DNA from: Lentimicrobium sp.
GTDB lineage: Bacteria; Bacteroidota; Bacteroidia; Flavobacteriales; Flavobacteriaceae
Direction of reading: 5' to 3'
Assembly: GCA_022758945.1 (NCBI GenBank)
Contig: JAEMQE010000076.1
Coordinates: 1-8,913, forward strand
DNA: 8,913 nucleotides
Below are positions 1 to 6,392 of the stretch, in pieces (position 1 is the stretch's first letter; every line of letters starts with the position of its first letter). A program made the translations under genes and the position numbers. The notes under the pieces are model-generated. The model was given only the letters and a program-made list of their open reading frames with translations. It was not told the DNA's origin and ran no database searches.

Positions 1-546
1 AGAATGTTTGGTGTGCGAATGAACTTGGATAGTTTGAATAAAATTAACGATAAAATGGCTTCTCATCAAAGAAACAGTTATCTAACAGAATTGAAAAACA
101 TAGAGCAGGATATTCGTGAAATTTCACATGATTTGAATAGGGAAAAATCAGAATTAATTAATAACTTCGTAGCCATTGTAGATAACTTATTTGAAGATCA
201 AAAACAGACATTTAAATCAAAATTAGTTTCAAGTATTGATTCAAACATTAAGTGGGAATCAATGAGTAATGCCAATAAAATAAATTTATACCGAATCATT
301 CAGGAGTCACTCCAGAACATTAATAAGTATGCCAATGCCAATACTATTAAGGTAGAATTCAAAAAAGAAATTGACAATTTACTTTTGCAAATAAGTGATG
401 ACGGAATCGGATTTAATGTAAATAAGGCAAAAAAGGGAATCGGCTTGCAAAACATGCTTTCTAGAATTAATGAATGCAAAGGAACATTTGAAATAAAATC
501 AAAAAAAGGAGAAGGAACAATAATTACAGTTACAGTCCCAATTTAA
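1..546 (+). CDS. Sensor histidine kinase, NarL/DesK type, C-terminal part (5' truncated by window edge)
   Basis: This is the kinase half of a two-component system: it would autophosphorylate on a histidine and pass the phosphate to the regulator encoded just downstream. The reading frame is open from base 1, so the start lies outside. The first residues (RMFGVRMNLDSLN) look like the stretch that directly follows the LHDG H-box of HisKA_3 kinases, so the phospho-histidine itself is just off the window. Counting from the Met at base 4, a second dimerisation helix spans about 25-60. An HATPase_c domain follows, with the N-box QESLQNINKYA (100-110), G1 box DDGIGF (132-137), G2 box GIGLQNM (145-151) and the terminal GEGT turn (169-172). 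The catalytic ATP-binding residues visible here are intact. The sensory input domain and any membrane segments are not visible, so the signal cannot be named. Confidence 0.9.
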   Translation, partial: RMFGVRMNLDSLNKINDKMASHQRNSYLTELKNIEQDIREISHDLNREKSELINNFVAIVDNLFEDQKQTFKSKLVSSIDSNIKWESMSNANKINLYRIIQESLQNINKYANANTIKVEFKKEIDNLLLQISDDGIGFNVNKAKKGIGLQNMLSRINECKGTFEIKSKKGEGTIITVTVPI

Positions 547-569
547 CGAAAACAAAAATTTACAAAAAA

Positions 570-1265
570 ATGACATTTGACTCAACTGCCAAAGAAATAA
601 TTAAAAGCCACATATTAATAGTAGATGACCACCCATTTATTATTCAAGGCTATAAAAATGCTATTACTAGGTACAATCCTAAAGAATATGATTTTTTTAT
701 TGAACAAGCCAATGATTGTAAATCAGCATACGACATCATTACAAATCCTGAAACTTTGGATTTTGACATTGCTTTTTTAGACATTAGCATGCCATCTTAT
801 GACGAGAAAGGGATTTTTTCTGGTGAAGATTTAGCAAAATTGTTAAATGAATATATGCCCAACTGCAAAATTATTCTGCTTACCATGTACACAGAATTAT
901 TAAAAATAAGAACTATTATAGATAATATAAACCCTCTTGGACTGGTTATAAAAAACGATTTAACATTCGACGAGTTGCTTTTTGGCTTTGATAAAGTAAT
1001 AAATAACGAAACGTATTACAGTCAATCTATTCAAAAAATGATAGATCATTCAGAACAAGAAACTATAGAAATAGACCTTTTTGATAAACAAATCCTCTTT
1101 CATATATCGAAAGGAACAAAAACAAAAGATATTCCACAATACGTGCCAATATCTTTAGAGGCAATTGAAAAAAGAAAGCTGAATCTTAAAAAAATATTAG
1201 ATATTAAAGATGAAACCGATATTGAATTAGTCAGAGAAGCTAAAAATAGAGGTTTGTTATTTTAG
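570..1265 (+). CDS. Two-component response regulator with HTH-like output domain
   Basis: It is the probable partner of the histidine kinase that ends 23 bases upstream; the two genes read as one operon. The N-terminal receiver domain has the acidic pair D19/D20 (ILIVDDHPF), the phosphoacceptor D71 (FLDISMP), the switch Thr T105 (LLTMYT) and the conserved Lys K128 (VIKND), so it should be phosphorylatable. There is an insertion-like stretch after D71 (about residues 76-85) before the next helix. The C-terminal region (about 168-225) resembles a degenerate LuxR/NarL helix-turn-helix: ISKGTKTKDIP is followed by a recognition-helix-like SLEAIEKRKLNLKKIL. DNA binding is therefore likely but less certain than the receiver assignment. 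The ATG at 570 is preceded only by A-rich sequence, as is normal in Bacteroidota. The target genes cannot be told from the window. Confidence 0.87.
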   Translation: MTFDSTAKEIIKSHILIVDDHPFIIQGYKNAITRYNPKEYDFFIEQANDCKSAYDIITNPETLDFDIAFLDISMPSYDEKGIFSGEDLAKLLNEYMPNCKIILLTMYTELLKIRTIIDNINPLGLVIKNDLTFDELLFGFDKVINNETYYSQSIQKMIDHSEQETIEIDLFDKQILFHISKGTKTKDIPQYVPISLEAIEKRKLNLKKILDIKDETDIELVREAKNRGLLF

Positions 1266-1283
1266 ACCAAAACAAATGGAATT

Positions 1284-1314
1284 AAAAAATGGTGCTCATG
1301 AAGCACCATTTTTT
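1284..1314. terminator. Bidirectional intrinsic terminator between the response regulator and thiL
   Basis: A perfect 13-bp stem pairs 1284-1296 (A6 then TGGTGCT) with 1302-1314 (AGCACCA then T6) around a 5-base loop. The core is G/C-containing and flanked by A-run and T-run on opposite sides, so it yields a U-tract on either strand. It lies 18 bases after the regulator stop and 12 bases after the thiL stop, which suits a shared terminator for two convergent genes. Confidence 0.9.
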
Positions 1315-1326
1315 GTTTGTATAAAT

Positions 1327-2376
1327 CTATTCTTCACTCAAAGAATTCCAGCCACGAGCTTTCAGAGGAATTCGAGTATTGGCTCGTGTTACCAAATGAA
1401 TTCCTTCACTTTCCTGAGTCATGTGACCAATAATCGTGAAATTTGGATTCCCTTTTATCTTGTCAAAATCTTCCATTTTAATAGTGAAAAGCAATTCATA
1501 ATCTTCGCCGCCATTGATGGCTACAGTTGTTGCATCTAGGTCAAATTCTTCGCAAGTATTCATAAATTGTGGATCAAGTGGCAATTTGTCTTCATATAAA
1601 TTACAACCCACTTTTGATTGTTTGCACAAATGCATAATTTCAGAGGACAATCCATCCGAAATATCAATCATCGATGTTGGTTTTATTTCCAATGCGCGCA
1701 ACAAAGTGCGCACGTCTTTTCTGGCTTCAGGTTTTAATTGGCGTTCAATCAAATAAGTATAAGCATCTAAATCCGGCTGTGAATTTGGGTTTACCTGGAA
1801 AACCTGTTTTTCTCTTTCGAGAACTTGTAATCCCATATATGCAGCACCAATATCACCAGTTACAACCAACAAATCAGTTTGACCAGCTCCGTTTCTATAC
1901 ACAATTTCGTTTTCATCTGCTTCGCCAATAACGGTAATGCTAATAATCATTCCTTTTTGTGAAGAAGTAGTGTCGCCACCAATAACATCCACCTTGTATT
2001 CATTGGCAGCAAGCGTAATTCCGTCAAATAATTCTTCTAAAGCTTCTAGTGGAAACCGATTGGAAACCGCAATTGATACTAGAATTTGAGTCGCTTTGGC
2101 GTTCATTGCACAAATGTCGGAAACATTGACCACGACGGCTTTGTAACCCAAATGTCTCAAAGGCATATAACCCAAATCGAAATGAACTCCTTCAACCAAA
2201 ATATCTGTAGAAACAACTACTTTCTTGTCTTTGAAATCTAAAACTGCAGCATCGTCGCCAATTCCTTTTAGTGTTGAAGCCTGATTGATTTCAAAGTTTT
2301 TTGTTAGGTGGTCTATAAGTCCAAATTCGCCTAATTGAGCAATGCTCGTGCGTTGTGGTGATTTATCTTCGATCAT
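1327..2376 (-). CDS. thiL: Thiamine-monophosphate kinase
   Basis: ThiL phosphorylates thiamine monophosphate with ATP to give thiamine diphosphate, the last step of cofactor synthesis, in the cytoplasm. The 349-residue product has the AIRS/PurM-like two-domain layout. Visible motifs are GIGDDAAV (38-45), STDILVEGVHFD (56-67), SDICAMNAK (86-94), the metal- and phosphate-binding GGDTTSS (133-139), TGDIG (173-177), DISDGLSSEI (238-247) and GGEDYELLF (289-297). The Asp residues that bind Mg2+ and phosphate are present. The length is near the upper end for the family and is typical for Bacteroidota. The ATG at 2376 puts the conserved LGEFGLID segment close to the N terminus, as expected. It lies 48 bases downstream of lepA on the same strand and probably shares its transcript; no other thiamine gene is in view. 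Confidence 0.96.
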   Translation of the reverse strand: MIEDKSPQRTSIAQLGEFGLIDHLTKNFEINQASTLKGIGDDAAVLDFKDKKVVVSTDILVEGVHFDLGYMPLRHLGYKAVVVNVSDICAMNAKATQILVSIAVSNRFPLEALEELFDGITLAANEYKVDVIGGDTTSSQKGMIISITVIGEADENEIVYRNGAGQTDLLVVTGDIGAAYMGLQVLEREKQVFQVNPNSQPDLDAYTYLIERQLKPEARKDVRTLLRALEIKPTSMIDISDGLSSEIMHLCKQSKVGCNLYEDKLPLDPQFMNTCEEFDLDATTVAINGGEDYELLFTIKMEDFDKIKGNPNFTIIGHMTQESEGIHLVTRANTRIPLKARGWNSLSEE

Positions 2377-2390
2377 TTATTTATATTGTT

Positions 2391-2423
2391 AACTCTTATT
2401 GGTGTTTAAACCTGAAAAGAGTT
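2391..2423. other. Inverted repeat / hairpin in the lepA-thiL gap
   Basis: Seven-base arms AACTCTT (2391-2397) and AAGAGTT (2417-2423) are perfectly complementary. Inside them a second short pair, GGT (2401-2403) with ACC (2410-2412), could stack across an internal loop. There is no T-run after it on the minus strand, so it does not look like an intrinsic terminator. It could be an attenuating or processing hairpin between the two cistrons, or chance in AT-rich DNA. Confidence 0.4.
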
Positions 2424-2424
2424 T

Positions 2425-4221
2425 TTAATCATTCAACTTCAAAACAGCCATAAACGCTTCTTGCGGAATTTCTACATTTCCCACTAAACGCATTCTCTTT
2501 TTCCCTTTTTTCTGTTTTTCCAGCAATTTACGTTTACGTGAAATATCACCACCATAACATTTGGCGGTAACATCTTTACGTAAGGCTTTTATGGTTTCAC
2601 GCGCAATGATTTTAGCACCAATTGCAGCCTGAATCGGAATGTCAAATTGTTGTCTCGGAATTAATTCTCTCAATTTCTCACACATTTTTTTGCCAATATT
2701 ATACGCATTACTCTCGTGAATTAATGCAGAAAGGGCATCTACAGACTGGGAATTTAACAAAACATCAAGCTTCACTAATTTTGAAGTTCTCATTCCAATT
2801 GGAGAATAATCAAACGAAGCATATCCTTTAGAAACTGTTTTTAATCGGTCGTAAAAATCGAATACAATTTCGGCCAATGGCATGTCAAAATTCAATTCGA
2901 CACGCTCCGTTGTAAGATAAGTTTGATTAGTAATTATGCCTCTTTTTTCAATACACAAAGACATTACATTGCCCACAAAATCCGATTTTGTAATAATGGT
3001 TGCTTTGATGTATGGTTCTTCAACTCTGTCTAAACGAGAAGGTTCTGGCAAATCCGATGGATTGTTAACCACGAAAGGAGTTTCAGGATCTTTTTTGGTG
3101 TAAGCCAAATAGGAAACGTTGGGAACAGTGGTAATCACGGTCATATCGAACTCGCGTTCCAATCGTTCCTGAATAATTTCCATGTGCAGCATTCCTAAGA
3201 ATCCGCAACGGAAACCAAACCCCAACGCCGCCGAACTTTCCGGTAAAAAAACAAGAGAAGCATCGTTCAACTGTAGTTTTTCCATAGAGTTTCTCAACTC
3301 CTCAAAATCATCAGTATCCACAGGGTAAATTCCTGCAAAAACCATTGGTTTCACATCTTCGAAACCCGTAATCATATTCATTGTTGGCGTTTTAGCATCG
3401 GTAAGCGTGTCGCCCACTTTTACTTCTTTCGCCTCTTTAATTCCTGAAATCAAATAACCAACATCTCCAGTAGAAATCACATTTTTTGGAACTTGGTTTA
3501 ATTTCAAAGTTCCTACTTCGTCAGCAAAATATTCATTGCCCGTGGCCATAAATTTAATTTTCTGACCTTTTCTAATCTCACCATTTTTTACACGGAAAAT
3601 AACCTCAATTCCACGAAACGGATTGTAATGCGAGTCAAAAATCAAAGCTTGTAGTGGCTCATCTTTATTCCCTTTTGGAGGTGGAATTTTTTCGATAATG
3701 GCTGCTAAAATGTTTTCAACACCAAAACCAGTTTTCCCTGAAGCATGGATAATATCCTCCAGTTTGCATCCTAATAAATCAATAATATCGTCACTAACTT
3801 CTTCAGGATTAGCACTTGGTAAATCCACTTTATTCAAAACGGGAATAATTTCCAAGTCGTTTTCTAATGCCAAATATAAATTTGAAATCGTTTGTGCCTG
3901 AATACTTTGGGCTGCATCCACAATCAAAAGTGCGCCTTCACAAGCTGCAATCGAACGAGAAACTTCATACGAAAAATCCACGTGACCTGGAGTATCAATC
4001 AAATTCAGGATATATTCTTCTCCTTTATAAGTATATTCCATCTGGATAGCGTGACTCTTAATAGTAATCCCACGTTCACGTTCTAAGTCCATATTATCCA
4101 GCAATTGCGCTTTTTCTTCCCGCGCAGTTACTGTATGTGTTGCGCCAAGCAAACGGTCTGCAAGCGTACTTTTTCCGTGATCAATGTGTGCAATAATGCA
4201 AAAATTTCGTATATGTTTCAT
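2425..4221 (-). CDS. lepA: Elongation factor 4 (LepA), translational GTPase
   Basis: LepA is a ribosome-associated GTPase that acts during translation (proposed roles are back-translocation and initiation/30S assembly). The product is 598 residues, the usual length. GTPase motifs are G1 AHIDHGKST (11-19), the switch I region around ERERGITIKS (47-56), G3 DTPGH (76-80), G4 NKVD (130-133) and G5 SGKTG (161-165); the G5 reads SGK rather than the commoner SAK. The EF-Tu-like domain II and two EF-G-like domains follow. The C terminus carries the LepA-specific basic tail, with CYGGDISRKRKLLEKQK, GKKRM and the NVEIPQEAF segment. The ATG at 4221 gives the canonical MKHIRNFCIIAHIDHGK beginning. The gene is first of a probable lepA-thiL unit and is divergent from the toxin-antitoxin-like pair. 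Confidence 0.98.
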   Translation of the reverse strand: MKHIRNFCIIAHIDHGKSTLADRLLGATHTVTAREEKAQLLDNMDLERERGITIKSHAIQMEYTYKGEEYILNLIDTPGHVDFSYEVSRSIAACEGALLIVDAAQSIQAQTISNLYLALENDLEIIPVLNKVDLPSANPEEVSDDIIDLLGCKLEDIIHASGKTGFGVENILAAIIEKIPPPKGNKDEPLQALIFDSHYNPFRGIEVIFRVKNGEIRKGQKIKFMATGNEYFADEVGTLKLNQVPKNVISTGDVGYLISGIKEAKEVKVGDTLTDAKTPTMNMITGFEDVKPMVFAGIYPVDTDDFEELRNSMEKLQLNDASLVFLPESSAALGFGFRCGFLGMLHMEIIQERLEREFDMTVITTVPNVSYLAYTKKDPETPFVVNNPSDLPEPSRLDRVEEPYIKATIITKSDFVGNVMSLCIEKRGIITNQTYLTTERVELNFDMPLAEIVFDFYDRLKTVSKGYASFDYSPIGMRTSKLVKLDVLLNSQSVDALSALIHESNAYNIGKKMCEKLRELIPRQQFDIPIQAAIGAKIIARETIKALRKDVTAKCYGGDISRKRKLLEKQKKGKKRMRLVGNVEIPQEAFMAVLKLND

Positions 4222-4267
4222 TCTTTATTTGTGTGTCAATTCGGCCAATGCTCACGCATTTAATCGG

Positions 4268-4275
4268 CAAAGATA
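4268..4275 (-). promoter_or_regulatory. Candidate -7 element for lepA-thiL
   Basis: On the minus strand the sequence reads TATCTTTG, an exact match to the Bacteroidota -7 consensus TAnnTTTG, about 47 bases before the lepA ATG. No clear TTG -33 element is found at the usual 17-23 base spacing, so the call rests on the -7 box and its position. Confidence 0.5.
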
Positions 4276-4295
4276 GAGCAAAGTTTTGAAATGTA

Positions 4296-4309
4296 GATTA
4301 TCTATAATC
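4296..4309. repeat. Near-palindrome in the lepA / toxin-antitoxin divergent region
   Basis: GATTAT (4296-4301) and ATAATC (4304-4309) are perfect inverted arms around CT. The element lies just upstream of the lepA -7 box and about 70 bases before the DUF433 gene. It could be a binding site for a small regulator, but it is short and AT-rich, so chance is possible. The rest of the 156-base gap (4222-4377) shows no gene and no TAnnTTTG match on the plus strand. Confidence 0.3.
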
Positions 4310-4377
4310 AATGCACCCTATTTTATTTCAAATCAAACGGAATTTATTACATTAGTATTAACAAATCAGATTTCATT

Positions 4378-4608
4378 ATGAATAATTATCAAAACGTAAT
4401 AGTCAGAAATCCAACGATAATGGGCGGAAAACCAATCATTAAGGGAACGAGAATCACTGTTGAGTTAATTTTGAAAAAATTATCTGAAGGGATTTCTGTT
4501 GGCGAATTGGTAAAACTTTATCCTCATATCACCCAATTGCAAATTTTGGCAACTTTAGAGTATGCTTCTGATATCATTGGAAACGAAGAACTACTGGAAG
4601 TGTCCTAA
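4378..4608 (+). CDS. DUF433 protein, probable antitoxin of a VapBC45-like pair
   Basis: A 76-residue protein with the DUF433 hallmark GGKPIIKGTRITV (16-28), followed by a helical helix-turn-helix-like part (about 29-65) with the family pattern of SVGELVKLYPHITQLQILATLEYA. DUF433 proteins are commonly found directly before DUF5615 PIN-like proteins, and the Mycobacterium VapB45 antitoxin belongs to this group. Here the TAA stop overlaps the next ATG by one base (TAATG), which suggests translational coupling. The inferred role is neutralising the downstream protein and binding its own promoter. The ATG at 4378 places the conserved motif at the normal distance from the N terminus. A function outside toxin-antitoxin systems cannot be excluded, because many members are untested. 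Confidence 0.85.
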   Translation: MNNYQNVIVRNPTIMGGKPIIKGTRITVELILKKLSEGISVGELVKLYPHITQLQILATLEYASDIIGNEELLEVS

Positions 4609-4952
4609 TGATTATTGCAGACGAGAATATTCCGATAGAAATAATTGAAAAGCTTAGGATTTCAAATATTGAAACCTATTTTATATTTGATCATAAAAGA
4701 GGAATTTCTGACAAGGAAATAATTGAGTTTGCTCAAGATCCACCAAAAATTATTTTAACGGAAGACAAAGATTTTGGAGATTTAGTTTTTGCTTATAATC
4801 AAAAGAAAGTTTCTGTAATTCTTTTACGCTATCATTATTTAGAACTTGAAAATATTGCTACTATTTTGATTGATTTTATTCAAAATCGCACTATCGAACA
4901 ACATTCTTTTATAGTGATTACTCCCAAAACCATTAGAATTAGAAAGGTATAA
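4608..4952 (+). CDS. DUF5615 PIN-like protein, probable toxin of a VapBC45-like pair
   Basis: A 114-residue protein that begins with the PIN-like signature MIIADENIP. Candidate acidic metal-binding residues are D5, D35 (in GISDKEIIEFA), and D53 and D55 (in LTEDKDFGDL). A basic residue R74 follows in the strand VILLRYH. This is the compact DUF5615 / Mut7-C-like PIN fold, whose toxin members are thought to be Mg2+-dependent ribonucleases. The start overlaps the stop of the DUF433 gene, the usual antitoxin-first order. All expected acidic positions appear intact, so the protein is not obviously decayed. RNase activity and RNA target are inferred from family only. Its end lies 44 bases before the dusB start used here. 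Confidence 0.85.
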   Translation: MIIADENIPIEIIEKLRISNIETYFIFDHKRGISDKEIIEFAQDPPKIILTEDKDFGDLVFAYNQKKVSVILLRYHYLELENIATILIDFIQNRTIEQHSFIVITPKTIRIRKV

Positions 4953-4973
4953 TCTAAAATCTACTTTCTTTTC

Positions 4974-4981
4974 TATCTTTG
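4974..4981 (+). promoter_or_regulatory. Candidate -7 element for dusB
   Basis: TATCTTTG matches the Bacteroidota -7 consensus TAnnTTTG exactly and sits 15 bases before the TTG at 4997. It overlaps the more upstream TTG at 4979, which argues against that codon as the start. No convincing TTG -33 element is seen at the expected spacing. Confidence 0.5.
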
Positions 4982-4996
4982 CGAAAAAATTTTCCT

Positions 4997-5989
4997 TTGA
5001 TAAAAATTGGCAACATAGAACTTCCTGATTTTCCGTTACTTCTCGCACCTATGGAAGATGTGAGCGATCCGCCATTCCGTAGATTGTGCAAACAACACGG
5101 AGCTGACTTGATGTATTCCGAATTTATTTCCTCCGAAGGGTTAATTCGTGACGCCATCAAAAGCCGAATGAAATTGGATATTTTCGACTACGAAAGACCT
5201 GTTGGAATCCAGATTTTTGGAGGAGATGAAGAAGCAATGGCATTATCGTCTAAAATTGTTTCTACCGTAAACCCAGACATAATTGATATTAATTTTGGCT
5301 GCCCCGTAAAAAAAGTCGTTTGCAAAGGTGCAGGCGCAGGAGTTTTGAAAGATGTTGATTTGATGATTCGTTTAACTCAAGCCGTTATTGATAGCACGCA
5401 TTTGCCCGTTACCGTAAAAACTCGTTTGGGTTGGGATGATAATTCCATCAATATTGATGAGGTTGCGGAGCGTTTGCAGGATATTGGTGTTGCTGCTTTA
5501 AGTATTCACGCTAGAACGCGCGCCCAAATGTATAAAGGTCATTCCGATTGGTCGCATATTGCCCGAGTGAAAAATAATCCTAGAATTACGATGCCAATTT
5601 TCGGTAACGGAGACATTGATTCTCCAGAAAAAGCATTGCATTATAAAAATGAATACGGTATCGACGGAATTATGATTGGTCGTGCCGCCATTGGTTATCC
5701 TTGGATTTTCAATGAAATTAAACATTACTTCAAAACAGGTGAGTATTTAGCAAAACCAACTGTTGCCAATAGAGTGGAAGCCGTTCGCAATCACCTAACC
5801 TGGGCAATGGAGTGGAAAGGTGAAAGACTTGGAATTGTAGAAACCCGTCCTCATTATTCTAATTATTTCAAAGGAATTCACTCTTTTAAAGAATACCGAC
5901 AAAAGTTAGTTACCCTTAGCACTCCTGAAGAATTATTTACTGTTTTAAATGAAATCGAGGAAGCTTATTCTGGATATGAAGTTGTATAG
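4997..5989 (+). CDS. dusB: tRNA-dihydrouridine synthase (DusB family)
   Basis: An FMN- and NADPH-dependent TIM-barrel enzyme that reduces specific uridines in the tRNA D-loop to dihydrouridine. With the start chosen here it has 330 residues. Motifs are LLLAPMEDVSD (14-24), INFGCPVKKV (98-107) with the catalytic Cys at 102, KGAGAGVL (110-117), VKTRLGW (140-146), SIHARTR (169-175), FGNGDI (202-207) and GRAAIGYPWIF (228-238), followed by a helical C-terminal domain. The frame is open back to a TTG at 4979, but that codon lies inside a -7 promoter box. The TTG at 4997 gives MIKIGNIELPDFP, the usual flavobacterial N terminus. No ATG occurs before the conserved APMEDV. The 18-base longer start cannot be fully excluded. 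Confidence 0.95.
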   Translation: MIKIGNIELPDFPLLLAPMEDVSDPPFRRLCKQHGADLMYSEFISSEGLIRDAIKSRMKLDIFDYERPVGIQIFGGDEEAMALSSKIVSTVNPDIIDINFGCPVKKVVCKGAGAGVLKDVDLMIRLTQAVIDSTHLPVTVKTRLGWDDNSINIDEVAERLQDIGVAALSIHARTRAQMYKGHSDWSHIARVKNNPRITMPIFGNGDIDSPEKALHYKNEYGIDGIMIGRAAIGYPWIFNEIKHYFKTGEYLAKPTVANRVEAVRNHLTWAMEWKGERLGIVETRPHYSNYFKGIHSFKEYRQKLVTLSTPEELFTVLNEIEEAYSGYEVV

Positions 5990-5999
5990 ATTTTAGATT

Positions 6000-6167
6000 A
6001 TGAGAAAACTTGGCAGAAAGATAGATTTTACATTAGTTATAATAATTTGTTCAATTATAATTTGCTCTGTTTTCTATTTTAAAGGAAAATTAAGTGGAGA
6101 AAAGTTTAATTCGGAGTTATGGAAAGCAGCAATTGTTAGTGATGAAAATAATTCTACTTTGAGATAG
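6000..6167 (+). CDS. Upstream fragment: 55-residue single-pass membrane peptide
   Basis: As annotated from its own ATG to the TAG, this gives 55 residues. There is a positively charged start, a hydrophobic helix (FTLVIIICSIIICSVFYF, 10-27) and a short hydrophilic tail. It would sit in the inner membrane with its tail outside by the positive-inside rule. It is best seen as the N-terminal part of the interrupted gene at 6000-6377 rather than as a complete protein. Confidence 0.4.
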   Translation: MRKLGRKIDFTLVIIICSIIICSVFYFKGKLSGEKFNSELWKAAIVSDENNSTLR

Positions 6168-6170
6168 GAT

Positions 6171-6377
6171 ATGATGAACAGGCTAAGAGAAGATTATATT
6201 TTAATTGGAAAAAGCAAAATAGAAATAATTAATTTGCTTGGAAAACCTTCGGATATTACTAATAAAGTATATGATTATTATTTAGGATATTCAGGGACTG
6301 GAATTAATACAGGTTCATTGAGAATTTCATTTGATTCAAAGGGGAAAGTTTCTGAAATAATTGTTTGGCAAGGTTAA
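6171..6377 (+). CDS. Downstream fragment: 68-residue hypothetical protein, BamE/SmpA-like
   Basis: From the first ATG after the TAG the frame gives 68 residues that begin MMNRLREDYILIGKSK. The segment IEIINLLGKPSD (18-29) and the strands around LRISFDSKGKVSEI resemble the short two-helix, three-strand SmpA/BamE-like domain. Translation restart at ATGATG is possible, so the soluble domain might still be made, but without the membrane anchor. Its end is 15 bases from the end of the convergent permease gene, and no terminator hairpin is apparent between them. Confidence 0.55.
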   Translation: MMNRLREDYILIGKSKIEIINLLGKPSDITNKVYDYYLGYSGTGINTGSLRISFDSKGKVSEIIVWQG

Positions 6378-6392
6378 TTGTTTATAAAATTT

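Larger units (their letters stand above)
6000..6377 (+). pseudogene. Small membrane-anchored protein with BamE/SmpA-like C-terminal domain, interrupted by an in-frame TAG
   Basis: Two short reading frames, 6000-6164 and 6168-6374, lie in the same phase and are separated by one TAG (6165-6167). Read through, they give a coherent protein of 125 positions. It has a basic N terminus (MRKLGRKID), one hydrophobic segment at about residues 10-27, a hydrophilic linker (FNSELWKAAI), then a domain with DYILIGKSKIEIINLLGKPSD, a YYLGYSGTG segment and a closing FDSKGKVSEI strand. That last pattern resembles the SmpA/BamE/OmlA-like fold. Neither half alone has both anchor and domain, so the simplest reading is one gene broken by a nonsense change (for example from TGG, TAT or TAC) or a sequencing error. 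It begins ten bases after dusB and may be co-transcribed with it. No lipobox is visible. The function is unknown. Confidence 0.65.

Noticed and set aside
1276..1539. Plus-strand frame of 87 codons beginning at ATG 1276
   Set aside because: It runs through the terminator hairpin and then antisense through thiL, with no recognisable protein features.
1514..1931. Plus-strand open frames inside thiL
   Set aside because: Antisense shadows of a well-conserved gene; no family resemblance or start context.
2377..2424. TPP riboswitch before thiL
   Set aside because: The gap is 48 bases and lacks the conserved thi-box segments.
2622..4086. Several plus-strand frames of 60-70 codons inside lepA
   Set aside because: They are antisense to lepA and have compositions expected of shadow frames.
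4839..5160. Two minus-strand frames overlapping the DUF5615 and dusB genes
   Set aside because: They overlap two well-supported genes on the other strand and show no domain.
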